DNA of 64,000 nucleotides from Hydractinia symbiolongicarpus (lineage: Eukaryota; Cnidaria; Hydrozoa; Anthoathecata; Hydractiniidae): contig NC_079881.1 in the NCBI RefSeq assembly GCF_029227915.1, positions 17,087,501 through 17,151,500 on the forward strand, in the 5' to 3' direction. The position numbers were made by a program, and so were the translations under genes. Under the pieces are notes generated by a model, which had not been told where the DNA came from, did no database searches, and was given only the letters and a program-made list of their open reading frames with translations. Shown one piece after another: positions 46,583-58,792 of this stretch. Within the stretch, counting starts at the first letter, position 1. Each line of letters begins with the position of its first letter.

Positions 46583-46654
46583 AAAAATAAAACGTGTCGT
46601 AATTTTTATGAAAATACTTTGCAATCTTGTGTTGCTACGAAGTTTTGGAAATAT

Positions 46655-46667
46655 GATATTCGCTTAA
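46655..46667. repeat. Target-site duplication, right
   Basis: GATATTCGCTTAA directly after the 3' end of the right Penelope copy. Confidence 0.8.
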
Positions 46668-48792
46668 TATTTAAAATAAGTATTATTTTGTTATTTTGAG
46701 TGACATTTCAACTTTTTTACCACAATTCATTAACAATTAGAGTCCAATTGGATAAAGTATAAAAAAAAAATTGATACATTTTTTAAAAGAGATATAGCCT
46801 TTATAATGTGCATTATGCAAAAAGATCAAAATCTTCAAAAAATATCACATAGAACATGATGGGCGTGGCATATCTGCTCGAAATTTTCATAAATTTTCTT
46901 TCTGTCAGGGTCATTGAGTTAATGGTTGTAATTTTATCGACGAAAGTTCGTTATTCGTTTTTTATTCGTTCAAGGTATTCTAGATAAGGTACCTGTATGA
47001 CAGCTGGGATATTTTTGCCTAAAAGATCGTTTCCACTTACGACCAATAAATTATTTAGCTGCATGAGCTTTTTCTTTGTTTTTTACATCACTCTATTAAT
47101 GTTTTTTTCAGTACAATCTAAATTACACACATTTAGATATTCTGTTCCCAAAACTACATTTAGGTTTAAAATAAAGATTCGACGGTAAATTTACTCCTTC
47201 AACCTTGACCTGCTCAGAGCTTTAGTTCCAATGACGTTAAATTTGATTGTAAAGTAAACCGTCCTTAACATGGCGTGTAAAAACGCTGATGAACTGAAGT
47301 GTCAGTTGACGGGATAAAGTATAAGTTGATATTTTTGTTGGCAAAGAAAGCATTATTATTTGTTTAACAACATAATATTTTGGATCGTTTTCTTAATCTT
47401 GTTTTGCTTAAGATGATTTAATAAAGATATAGAAATGTGTTTACTGGTGAAAAGACGTGACTATCTAAAATGCTTACCATTATTTTCTGTTGTGTGTGTG
47501 AATTACAAAGACAGTTGGAAATATTGATAAAGGAGTCGTTAGTTAGTTATTCTATTTCTCTATTATAATGTTTATGCATTTAACTACATTTAACTGTATC
47601 TTGTTTCACGACCGAATGCTTTCTGTTCTTCGTTTGTTATAGGGCAGTTGTTCGTTTTGTTTAAACAATTACTATAATAGTATGTCTTGCCTGTCAGTTT
47701 TTTTTTTTTTTGCACTAAAAACACACAAAATAATTTTGTCTGTAGTTTCTAGCTGTATGAATGATATCAGTATTCTGTTTGTTGGCCAAGTGATATATAT
47801 TTTTACGACTTTAGTGTGGCAACGCGCACATAGAATGCACACCAACGCGCATAAAAAATAAACTTATTTAGCGACCTCAAAGACTTAACAAAATTAATTA
47901 AAGTAGACTCTCTGTCTCTTAACTCGAACACCTCCTTATTTCGAATAATTATTTTTGTCCTGTAAGTACTTTTCTATCTCTAACTCATACTTTATGACAT
48001 GTGAGCTTTAAATGCTTATGGAAGCGGCAATCGAACAAGTTGACGTAATTCGAATGTTATAAAGGATTCGAATGTCAATTGAAAGTAATTATAAATATTG
48101 TAGTGAATGTTACAGAACAGATTTCAAAATAGAATATTCTTACACGGTAGTGAGTCTTTTCTGACGATAGCAAAATAGTCTAAGCTTAATATTTGACCGC
48201 TGATTAAAACAACATGTATGGGATATACATTATTTTAATCAACATTTCGAGTCGTACCAAATGAAACAGCAGCTACCAAGTTTATCCAAAAAAGTTCTTT
48301 GTAAAAGGACCACTAACCATTTTTTGCTGAATTTGGTGGGTTACACGGACCAATGAACTGATGCTCAAGTTGTGTGTGTATGTCTGTAACAGACAAAGTG
48401 AATATGTTCATTTTTTCGAGCCGCAGAAACTGTTACCAAACATGGTCCTTTTCTGGACTGTTCTAAAGTTATTAACAAAAATGTGCCAGGTAGGACTTTT
48501 TAACTCTCCCCCGGAATGAATAGGGTTAATTGGTTCTTAACCTTAAATGTGTAGGTTCTGTCGCCTGAACTGTATTTTACCCCAACTAAATTCTCTGCTT
48601 GTACATCACTGATTAGTTATTCTTTTTCTGTAAACAAATATAAAATTAATTGATCAAAATTGTATCAAAAATAAAGTCAGTTTATGTAAGGATTAGGAAA
48701 AGTGTAAAATAAACAAATCTATTTCGTAGTTGATATTGTATATAATTATTGCTTTTTACTTTTAGTTATTTTCTCAGTTCATTTAAAAAAAT
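46668..48792. other. No gene recognised; upstream region of creatinase
   Basis: AT-rich. Near 47905-48100 there are TCGAACACC / ATTCGAATG motifs that recall a decayed pogo-type MITE. The promoter of the downstream gene should lie near its right end, but no element can be named. Confidence 0.35.
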
Positions 48793-51700
48793 ATGTTTTC
48801 GAAATTCCGATTTATTGTACCAGCTTTGCGATATGCAAAAAAAGCGTCAGCAGGTAAAATGATATCAACAGCGTCCTTAACGTCTGATTTCCCTGCATTG
48901 GTAGATTGTAGACAAGGCGAAAAGACTGGTAGCTTGTTCAGTAAGACAGAGATGGAGAGGAGACTCTCAAAGCTTCGCGAAACAATGGTCGCGAACAGTG
49001 TTGACGTATGCGTTTTCACCTCTTACCATAACATTGCATACTACAGCGGATACTTTTACGTTGCATTTGGGCGTCCTTATGGACTAGTTGTTACTATGGA
49101 TAGCCAGACAAGCATTTCAGCAAGTATGAATTTTGTTATATTTAATTATTGCATATTGACTTGTAACATATGTTTTTTTTATTTTTGCATACGTAAATAA
49201 CTGTACAAGCAATGTGCTATGATTCGTATTTTAATCCTTCTGTATTCTTAACAGTAACATCTAAAGGTAATTTCACTTTGAAAATTAACAGACGGTAATG
49301 GAAAGCTCAACAACTTGCAATTCCGAAACAAACGTTTTGCATTCCTTCGTTTATTTAGGACATTCGTGCTTTACTGTCACTTAGTGCAATCTTCGTCTCA
49401 ATGTTTAGCTTTTATTTATTTCATTTCAATAAATAAAAAAAGCTATGCTGTACAAACAAAGGAATGTTATTTTAAGTAAGCTAAGATAATAGCTTAAAGA
49501 CAAAAGGTAAATGAACTTCTGCAAATTTGACTTGTTTGGTTAATAATTAATGATAGAGGTCGATTATGGACTAGCGTGGAGGAGAACATACGGAGACAAT
49601 CTTACGTACACCGATTGGCAGCGCGATAATTACTACAAAGCCGTACAGCGTTGGCGATCGCAAGAGAATTGGACTTGAGTTTGATCATGTTACTTTGCAG
49701 AACATGGAAAAATTCAAAGTTGCTTTACCTGATGCTAGCTTTGTTGATGTTGGTGTTCCAACCATGGAATTGAGAATAATTAAATCTGATGAAGAAATAT
49801 CTCTTATTAAAAATGGTAAGAATGCTTATGCAAAAATGGTAAGAATTTTGCCAACGTGTATTAGATAGCAGATAAAGTCGTACAAAATCGGTCAGATTCT
49901 TTCTCAATAGTGATTAAAAAAAGCAAAAAAATTGGAGCACAATGTACGCCAGGGTGCTTTGCAACAAATATGCATTTCACAATAAATACTATTCCCCGGA
50001 ATAGATCGAAAACTGAGAAAATTACGACCTTTCCGATGGAAGGTTAAAAGTGCCGCCGTCGTGATCATCAAACGTATAATAAGTTGTTTTACGTCAAAAC
50101 TTAGTTTTTTTATAATTTAAACCTGAACGTTCACAACGAATTATCCCGCCTTGGTGATTCACACTGCTTAAAAGACTCATTTCAATTCGACTACATTGTC
50201 CACTATAGTATTCCGTTTAAAAACGTAAACTTCTTGGATATAGCAAAAAATGAAGTCAAGTCTTAAGGCTTGAAGCTTTTAAGGCTTACCATCGTCCTAA
50301 CATGGGTTGCACGAAGCTAAGTGAGAACCAGCTTTAACTGTTGCAATTAACCAGCTTATAAGAAAGAAACCAAATGTTTGATTTTTTTGGAATTGTTTAA
50401 GTAACGTAATTTATTTACATTTATTATTTTATCGTTACAGGAGCAAAAATAGCAGAAAAGGGTGGAGCAGTGTTAAAGAACGCCATACATGAAAACGTTG
50501 CAGAATATAAAGTTGCACAAGCTGCAACCAATGCGATGATAAACGAGATCGCAGCGACATATCCTTATGCAGATATTACAGACAGTAAGTAAGAAGCTCG
50601 TTTTGTTGGTTTGGCAATAAAAGAGAAAATTTATAGCGACCAAACATTGCGCTATTTTCACGGGAAACGGGAAGTCTGTGGAGGTAATAAGAACCAGATA
50701 TTTTGTGACGCTGTAAAGACCGACCATTTTATATAGTTTTTGGTACGGTAAATGCTCTATTAAACGCTGGCTTAATATTCTATCTTCAATAAACACCTCG
50801 CTAAAAAATTAACGAGTAATAAACGCCCGTCTTTTAAACGCCCGTCATCAACAAAGCCTGTTCCTAATAAACACCCATCTATAATGAAAACCCGTCTGTA
50901 ATAAACCTTCGTCTCTAATAAACGTCCGTTTCTAATAAGCGCCCGTCTCTAACAAACGCCCGTCTCTAATAAACGCCCGTCCCTAATAAAAATCCGTCTT
51001 TAATAAACGCCCGTCTCTAATAAAGAGTGTTTGTTAGATTTTTTTTCAATCCAAGAAATTTATTTGTGATGAATTATGATGAAGATTTACTTCTGTCAAA
51101 ATATGAATGTTCAAAATTTTTAGTTTTAGCATAATCCCTATTAAATGCGACATAAGAATCTTGAAAATTGAATAAACCGGGGGCGTTTATTAGAGCATTT
51201 GCGGTAATCAAGCAGTGGGTAAGTTTGCAAGCACTTACAGATCTCTCATATTATCTAATTAGGTATATTATATATTTTTAGCATGAAATTTGCATTGTAT
51301 TAGACAAGTATAAAGGAGCTGGGAAATTAAAAGTTTATAAGTAGTAATGCTTTTATGAAATATTAAACCTCAAAAGATGATGTTTTGGCTTTGATAGGAT
51401 AAAGAAAAGCGTAGAAATGGTTTAATGTATTCACGAAATTTTTCTCGACATTCTAGCATGGTCGCTTGTGCAGACCGGAAGTAACACAGATGGAGCTCAC
51501 AACCCAGTCACTACACGAAGAATTCAAAATGGAGACATTATTTCAGCGAACTGTTTCCCAGTGATAGGAGGGTAAAGTATTAATACATATTTGTCAACAT
51601 GTGACATCTCAAATCATATTTTGTGCTATTACCCTCTCTCTCTCTCTCTCTCTCTCTAAGTGGTATGTTCATGATATGATAAAAACGAACCGATTCGTGG

Positions 51701-53338
51701 AAATGACAGTCCCTTATGTACTTTCTTTCATAATATCGAGGGTTAAAGAGCACAGCTTAAATTAGGACTTATTATTGCTGTAAGAATATATAATATTCTT
51801 GAAGTAAAAAAGAGAGAAATGTAGTTAACGTAATAAAGTGACTGAACGCCCTTGTCAGTTTTTCAATATTAAAGGGGCTACGAACTGGTTAAAATCCTCA
51901 CATTGTATATATCCCGTGCACAAATTAAAAATCCGGCAAATGCGTTTTGCGCAATGAACAAACCAGCGTATTTGCTCGCTGGTTCAATATTTTTTTTCGA
52001 AAAGTATATTACATAGAAATATTTCAGCAAGACTCATTTTAGATGAAAACATGACCAAGGCTGGAGAAGATAAAAATTCTAGATATATCTATATGCTCGA
52101 GTCTGTAAATTACATACATGCCGGAAAAAAAGCCATTTTTGTTTTTTGCCGCCATCGGCTCGACTTTCGTGTAATTCACCAAAGTTGAAAACCAGCAGCC
52201 GTTCCGTAGCCCCTTTAATAAACAGAACGCGTTCATTTACCATGTTTGAAATGCGCAAAAACACGGCTGTGAATGACAACACAACATGTATACTTAATTT
52301 TTAAGATAAAGATAAACATATTTTACTATTTATATGATGTAGAGTTGGGATAAGGACGCGAGCATAATGTGTCTGCTGTCATATATCCTCTTGCTCTCTG
52401 CTAATTTTGCTTGGCAGCTTATCTCCGCAATACGTTAAAACTTGGAGGACCTCCAAGGTTAAAACTAAATCCAGCTAAAATTAATCGTTTAAAAAAAATT
52501 CCTTGTCTCAACATACGTGCCATCACGTTCTCAGAAACTACATTTACGTGACATTTGAAACACGTTTGCTACAACTGCATCTTACAAGTTGTCACCAACA
52601 GCATTTGTCTGACAGCTTAAAAAGTTTACCATTGCGACATTTACGTCGTCTTTGAGTTTCCTTTTCGGCAAAGAAATAATATATTTCCCCCATGTATCTT
52701 TTTGTTTTTCTTATGAAAACTTGTATGTTGTATATGAAGGGCTAACGGAAGAGTGGTTTATAAAAATGGATGAAAAAATGGTTCAAGTAAAACAGAATTT
52801 GGCTTCCTAAGGAAAACAATTTTTAATTGTAAAAACTCGAGTTATCCAGTTTCTTAAATTACTCGAAATAGTTCTTATAATATTGTTCTGTAGATACTAT
52901 ACTGCATTTGAAAGGACCATGTTTCTCAAACATGCAACAGATAAACAACTGGAGTTATGGGAGATCAACTGCAAAGTTCATCGTCGAGGATGTGAACTTA
53001 TAAAACCTGGTGTTAAATGTAAAGATATAGCCAACGAATTGAATGAAGTATACAAAGAACACGATCTACTTAAGAACCGCACTTTCGGTTATGGTCATTC
53101 CTTTGGTATTTTATCCCATTATTATGGTAGAGAAGCTGGTCTGGAGATCAGGGAAGACATTGAAACAGTACTCGAACCTAATATGGTGCTATCTATGGAA
53201 CCAATGATTGTCATTCCGGAGGGCCGAGATGGTGCTGGGGGTTACAAAGAGCATGATATTCTAGTGGTGACAGAAGACGGGGCTGAAAATATCACAGTGT
53301 TTCCCCTAGGTCCAGAACATAACATAATAAACGAGTGA
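48793..53338 (+). CDS. Creatinase (M24/pita-bread fold), five exons, one frameshift
   Basis: Exons 48793-49123, 49557-49815, 50441-50584, 51457-51571 and 52894-53338 have GT/AG borders and matching phases, giving about 430 residues, the usual length. Family traits: FSKTEMERRLSKLRETM and FTSYHNIAYYSGY (N-domain), WRRTYGDNLTYTDWQRDNYY, LQTGSNTDGAHNPVT-like region (here VQTGSNTDGAHNPVTTRR), and FGYGHSFGILSHYYGREAGLEI with SMEPMIVIPEGRDGAGGYKEHD. These fit creatinase (creatine to sarcosine and urea) better than the metal-dependent Xaa-Pro peptidases. The first 30 residues are Arg/Lys/Ser-rich without acids, like a mitochondrial presequence. Exon 2 is one base too long: the frame must shift near 49640 (KAV to SVGDRKRIGLEF). 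Either a consensus error or a recent knockout. Confidence 0.8.
50744..51206. repeat. 463-bp MITE with 24-bp inverted ends and internal 18-bp minisatellite, in creatinase intron 3
   Basis: The ends read TAC(G/C)G(T/C)AAATGCTCTA and continue TAAACGC, inverted at 50744 and 51206 with three mismatches in 24 bp. Between 50800 and 51030 lie about ten diverged units of CTAATAAACGCCCGTCT, the same motif as the inner part of the ends. No coding capacity. Confidence 0.7.
51572..52893 (+). other. Intron 4 of creatinase
   Basis: 1.3 kb with a (CT)n run at 51634-51657. Otherwise nothing recognised. Confidence 0.6.
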
Positions 53339-53451
53339 CAAATTAAAGGAACTTCTTTAAAACAAACAAATCGCGATAGCAAAGCATTTTACTGTATTTT
53401 CGTAATATCAATGCCAAACAATTTGTTGCTTAGCAATATGTAATATAAATA

Positions 53452-54114
53452 CAGTCGACGTTCGATATTTCGAACTCTCAAGGGGACCAACGGAAAAGTT
53501 CAAGTTATCGAAAGTTTATGATAAAGGATTGTCGAATATCAAACGTCCGAGGCCGTGTACGAAACTTACGCTTTTCAATAGATTGTTTAGCCAAAGATGA
53601 GGACCAGGAAAAAGACAGAATATATGAATAATGGTATATATTTGTTACTGAAACTAACTTCTGTCCAAAGAAACTTAAAATACTACTTCTTTTTCTCGAG
53701 AATATATTATTTTTAACAATAACAGACCCTGTCTGCAATTCTTTTAAAGAATAACATTTCTCAACCAACGTTTTTACCAAGAGCTTTCGCTTGGTAGTCA
53801 CTTTGAAAATGGGAAGAATTTCAAAAGTCCCAAATTGTAAACATTCAAAAGTCCCTTTAATGTATCAATGAAAATATTTATAAAATCGGATGTTTTTTTT
53901 TCGAATAAAAAGGAAAAGTTTTCGAGATAATGTAATAAAATGAGCTAAAGGGACCCGAAAAAAGTTCGAAAACGCGAATGTTCGAGATAATGGAGCTCGA
54001 GATATACAACGTAATTTGGCCTACAAGAGATTGTGATGACTAAAGGGACCAGAAAGAATTTCGAGACAGCGAAAGGTCAAGATAATGGGCATTCGAGATA
54101 TCGAACGTCGACTG
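53452..54114. repeat. pogo/Tigger-type MITE, 663 bp
   Basis: The ends are inverted repeats beginning CAGTCGACGTTCGATAT, flanked by TA on both sides (53450-53451, 54115-54116). This is the usual end and target of pogo/Tigger elements. The right part contains two tandem-like copies of a GGGACC..GAAA..TTCGA..GATAATG block. No transposase. Confidence 0.8.
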
Positions 54115-54116
54115 TA

Positions 54117-56330
54117 TCAGCTACAAACCTAGCGTATTCCTTTACAGTAATTTTTAAAGTGTGGCACCCCATTGCCAGAGAGGTTGTAAGTTATTTTGAC
54201 TATTTTAACACGTTAATCAACTTGGTCAAGTCAGCCTAATAATGAACATTAACGAGCTAGAAATATAAGTGTATTATGTTCTTCTAGGTTATCTCCCTCC
54301 CTCAAACAACACCTAAGGAGAAGCTGTTTAATTAGTTCTGTATCCATTTTTCTTTTCTCTAAAGTAAATAAATCATAAAAAACAATCAGGTTGCTGCATA
54401 AAATGAAAGTAAACAAAAGCGAAACAACAAGGTACGAGGGGAAAATGCATATACAACCACTTTTGTATGGGGCAAACTACAGCTGAAACTTTAATGCTTC
54501 AATGTTAATTAGAACTAAATTCAAATTTGCGATGCATGCGCAAACGCAAACGCAAAGTTGATTTAAAAAATCTGGCGCGTTCACCTTAGACCATGGAAAC
54601 GAAGACGTTCACACTAGAAAATATAAACAAACATAACTCATTAAGAAGACAAATAAGATTTTTCTTGTCTTCATTAAAATATGATATAATTACCTAAGAA
54701 AAGAGAAAAGAGGAAGTAGAATTTCCCACGTTGTAGTAGAATCGATGGTAAACAAATCAGCATGAAGCAGCTTTAGAAAGTGTTTCATCCTTTTTTATTT
54801 TATGTCTTATCATTATAAAACGATATTTCAAAAGCAACATTTTTAATGTTTTCATGTACGAAAAAATGCCGTTTAAAGTACTTTTATATTATTTCTAACT
54901 TCAAATTACCACAGTTTTCTTGTTAATTGTTTCGAAATTTCAAAAGGTACGTACCAGTAATCAAGGAGCAAAGTTAAAAGGCTGTGTATACGTATATGTT
55001 TCAACTCCAAGATGGAGCAAATTAAGTTACTTTATTATTATTATTATTAATATTATTGAAATTACTTACCCAGGATAGCCTTTTCACTTCCTATTGGTGC
55101 TGCTATCAACGAGGGTCCTGCGAAGGGAGTCCTAGCGCATATAAAGCTCCTATTTAAGCTACGAATGTCGTGCAAGCACAGAAATTGATTAACTAGACAA
55201 CTGTTTAAGATGTCAATCCCATTTCCATGACAAGCGCAAATTAGAAAGGAAAGATTCACATTTTTGTAGTCTCTGGCATGACTTGGCTAGGGTTTGAACT
55301 AGTTGCATAGTGTAAAAACAGCTTTCATCAGTGTCTATCTTCAAAATATTTAAAGCTAAGACGTATTAGCTAATGCCTAAAAATATGAAGGAAAAACGTT
55401 ACTCTTTGTTACTCTTTATCCTCGCATATTCTGAGTAACATGTAATAACCAGATCACTTAGAAGGTTGAGTTATAAGAACTTATACGCTCTTTTTGCAAC
55501 AATTTAGACAACGTGTTAATTATAATTACTCTTTTATGATTTGGTTCATTTTTAAAGGGAAAATTGATTATGCTTTATTAATTTTTAGTATATATATATA
55601 TTTTTTTAAACCCTATTCTTGCAAAGATATCGGCGCTATCAATGCTGGGCGAGGGTGGCTCCAGCATTTTGTCATTTTTTTTAAATACATTCGCCGGAAA
55701 TTTAAAGTTAAATAAAATTTTTTAAAGTAAAAAAATTATCGAGGCATAATTGCATTGTCAAAAGGTAGAAAATAGAGTTAAGCTACGGTCTCTAATATGA
55801 CGGTGAAATCTAATTGTTGTTGTTACCCCAACTGGCCTTATATGGCATGTTTCTGTGCACAATTTAGAACAAAACACTTAGCTAGCTAGGTAAAGAAGTT
55901 AAAAGATTCTTTCACCAGAAAATATGGTTTGAATACGAGGCAATTGCTGATGTAGAATTAGTTATGGATATCAAATATTTATAAGGAACAATTCTAATCG
56001 TTTTCAATTATATTAGGATCTCAATGAGGTTTGCCACATCTATAAAAGTCCTTTATCTTACATCACCCGAAATTATTTTTTTTAGGTTTTCCAGTAGGAA
56101 TATTAGAAGCTTTTAAGTTTATTCTTTAAACACGGCAGACAATCTTAAGGATGACTCAAAGTTACCTGTATGTAACAATAGAATTTCCTATAAACGAGTT
56201 TCCTAAGGCGTGTCCTGCAATTAAATCAACGAAAAAGTGTTATGATACATTTTTGTTGTTGTTGACCAAACTTTACCTGTTTAGTTTACTAGCACATGTC
56301 TTTTTTCTTTTCTAAACTTTTTGCTAATTA
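54117..56330. other. No gene recognised
   Basis: Includes a short (ATT)n run at 55027-55056 and a minus-strand frame at 55062-55259 that ends exactly at a strong donor (CTGG|GTAAGT, 55074-55064 region). That frame could be an exon, but I do not recognise its product. Confidence 0.3.
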
Positions 56331-56460
56331 TCTATAGTATATTACCTGCATGCGTCTGTCTATCTGTCACGCGAAATTGTAACGCAAGTAGTGAGACGCA
56401 CGCAATGAGGTATAAAAATAAAGGGCGAATCCGTGTATTTTTCCACGGGCCACCGACTAG
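56331..56460 (+). mobile_element. Mini-Helitron, 130 bp
   Basis: Starts TCTATAGTATATTACC after A (56330), contains GTCTGTCTATCTGTC as in the large Helitron, and ends with a hairpin (CCGTG..CACGG, about 56431-56449), ten bases and CTAG (56457-56460) before T. Length and ends fit a fully internally deleted Helitron. Confidence 0.75.
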
Positions 56461-56864
56461 TTATACTATTTAATTGATGCGAGTGTATTTGTGGTAATTA
56501 CAGCTAGTTTGATTGAACTTTCTTGTTTCATGTGCATGTTTGTATATTTTTTATTATTCTGAAAATGTCTTGGCTTCAAACTAGTCATTTTGTGAAACAA
56601 AACAGTTTCATTAACTGAAAATACTTTCTAGGTACTGTTTTGTGATTTTATTACGAAATACTCTTGGATGCCACAATCATTTAACTCTATCAAATAAGAC
56701 TTTACTGCAGGCTTTGCTGTATCTTTGCGTAAGCAACTATGGGAGCCCACGACACGCAAATCACGAGTCACGTGCCTGAACGCTAAAATTTGCTAAAATA
56801 ATAAGTAAGCCACCAAACGAGAAAACAGGAGGCCCATTTGTCATTTTTGCTACAGCGCCGTTCG

Positions 56865-57335
56865 CGGCCGTAATGTGTTAAAGAATTTTAATTTTACCCC
56901 CGGTTTATCATGCGCGTGCCGTATCTCACAAAAACAAGTTGTTTATCAACTAAAAAAGAAAATCGAAGCGAAGAAGGTTGTTTCTTTTTCATATCTTTTG
57001 AACTCATTTCCTCAAAATTAAACGTAAAGAAGTTATTACAAACAAAGCATTCCAATGTTCAATCATCATAAGGTTGGCTTAAAGTTTATTTCTTCTTCTA
57101 TATTTTCCATTTCTTTTTATGGGATCAAGGTTGCTTACTTTTATGGAAAATTTATCACATTCGAATATGAATTTAATTCGAATCAAAAACTTAAAAAACA
57201 AATTGTTGTTATCGAGCAAAGTTAGTGTTGTTAGTTAGAAACATTTTTTTAAAAAAGAAAAATGTACGCTGATATAACATCACAAAGAGAATTGATAGAA
57301 AGTGTATCAAACAATTGTATACACTTCCAATTTGT
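56865..57335. repeat. Dispersed repeat, copy 2 (first copy at 21535-21890)
   Basis: Longer than copy 1 because of an insertion near 56945-56990; same block order and terminal hairpin. Confidence 0.55.
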
Positions 57336-57344
57336 TCTCTTTTT

Positions 57345-58792
57345 GGTAACCAAAGTAAAAAACTGATTGGACTTTTATCCAGAGAACGCTAGCTAATACT
57401 GAGAGAGCGAAAAAAGCAGGTGTGTTGTTTAGATTATCTGATAGAAATATAAATTAAGGTGTATAACGATTTTTTAACCCTCTTGACTTTTCGGGCTAAA
57501 TTTGCCCTTAAACAATAATTCTTTGTCATTTTTGAACCGGAAAATATTTCCTTTTAGCACTTTTTTGAAAGAATAAACTCTGAACAATGGGTCAGACGTT
57601 CAGAATATCCTAAGAATATGTCCAGCCTTAATTGTTTGTTCTAAATATAAAAAATTGTATGATGCACAAAATTGATCAGAGGTTTACTTTTTATTGCATA
57701 TCAAACAAACTGAACTTTTCTTTTGTTCAGCGCAGTGGGCCGTTATGAAACAGAATTTTCCATTAGCTATTGCAAGTTATAGCAGGCTTTTTTTTATTAA
57801 GACATTATTTATTTTCAGGCAATAGTCATGTTAAGAACATAATAAAAATAACAAGGATAGTACTTGTCAAAAAAGTTAAGAACACAACAAATGTGTCGGT
57901 GGTGGAAAGTTTTACCTTAACGGAACCAATCACATTTAACTATAAAAATATAAAAAAAAACGTGGAAGTCTGCAATATAAGAGCATTTTGACACTGTTCA
58001 CACCAATCATAAAGCTCAAAATTAACTTGTTCCGAAAAAAATAAACAACTAGCTTTGTTCTTTATAATGGTAACCAAAGTAAAAAACTGATTGGACTTTT
58101 ATCCAGAGAACGCTAGCTAATACTGAGAGAGCGAAAAAAGCAGGTGTGTTGTTTAGATTATCTGATAGAAATATAAATTAAGGTGTATAACGATTTTTTA
58201 ACCCTCTTGACTTTTCGGGCTAAATTTGCCCTTAAACAATAATTCTTTGTCATTTTTGAACCGGAAAATATTTCCTTTTAGCACTTTTTTGAAAGAATAA
58301 ACTCTGAACAATGGGTCAGACGTTCAGAATATCCTAAGAATATGTCCAGCCTTAATTGTTTGTTCTAAATATAAAAAATTGTATGATGCACAAAATTGAT
58401 CAGAGGTTTACTTTTTATTGCATATCAAACAAACTGAACTTTTCTTTTGTTCAGCGCAGTGGGCCGTTATGAAACAGAATTTTCCATTAGCTATTGCAAG
58501 TTATAGCAGGCTTTTTTTTATTAAGACATTATTTATTTTCAGGCAATAGTCATGTTAAGAACATAATAAAAATAACAAGGATAGTACTTGTCAAAAAAGT
58601 TAAGAACACAACAAATGTGTCGGTGGTGGAAAGTTTTACCTTAACGGAACCAATCACATTTAACTATAAAAATATAAAAAAAAACGTGGAAGTCTGCAAT
58701 ATAAGAGCATTTTGACACTGTTCACACCAATCATAAAGCTCAAAATTAACTTGTTCCGAAAAAAATAAACAACTAGCTTTGTTCTTTATAAT
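57345..58792. repeat. Exact tandem duplication, 2 x 724 bp
   Basis: Units 57345-58068 and 58069-58792 appear identical over their whole length. Each contains the same 73-codon open frame (57770-57991 and 58494-58715) with no recognised domain; I do not regard it as a gene. Absence of differences means a very recent duplication, gene conversion or an assembly artefact. Confidence 0.9.

Larger units (their letters stand above)
41694..46654. mobile_element. Head-to-head pair of Penelope-like elements inserted as one unit
   Basis: Two Penelope-like copies point outward from a 171-bp centre (44065-44235). The arms 41692-44064 and 44236-46608 are both exactly 2,373 bp and nearly identical; I found one difference (an A/G at the VKK/VKE codon). 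The right copy continues 46 bp beyond the palindrome (46609-46654). The whole unit is flanked by a direct repeat GATATTCGCTTA(A) at 41682-41694 and 46655-46667, which I read as one target-site duplication. Family knowledge: Penelope-like elements often insert as partial tandem or inverted copies with variable target duplications. Confidence 0.9.

Noticed and set aside
47905-48100. Possible pogo-type MITE with TCGAACACC / ATTCGAATG motifs
   Set aside because: Ends could not be paired and no TA duplication was found.
50800-51030. Regularly spaced repeats that might suggest a CRISPR-like array
   Set aside because: Units are contiguous and diverged without unique spacers; it is a minisatellite inside a MITE in an animal intron.
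55062-55259. Minus-strand exon ending at a strong GTAAGT donor
   Set aside because: The splice signal is good but the protein is unrecognised and part of the upstream sequence recurs near 30020, so a repeat is as likely.
57770-58715. Two identical 73-codon frames as a duplicated small gene
   Set aside because: They are identical only because the 724-bp unit is duplicated; no domain, no good start and low-complexity surroundings.
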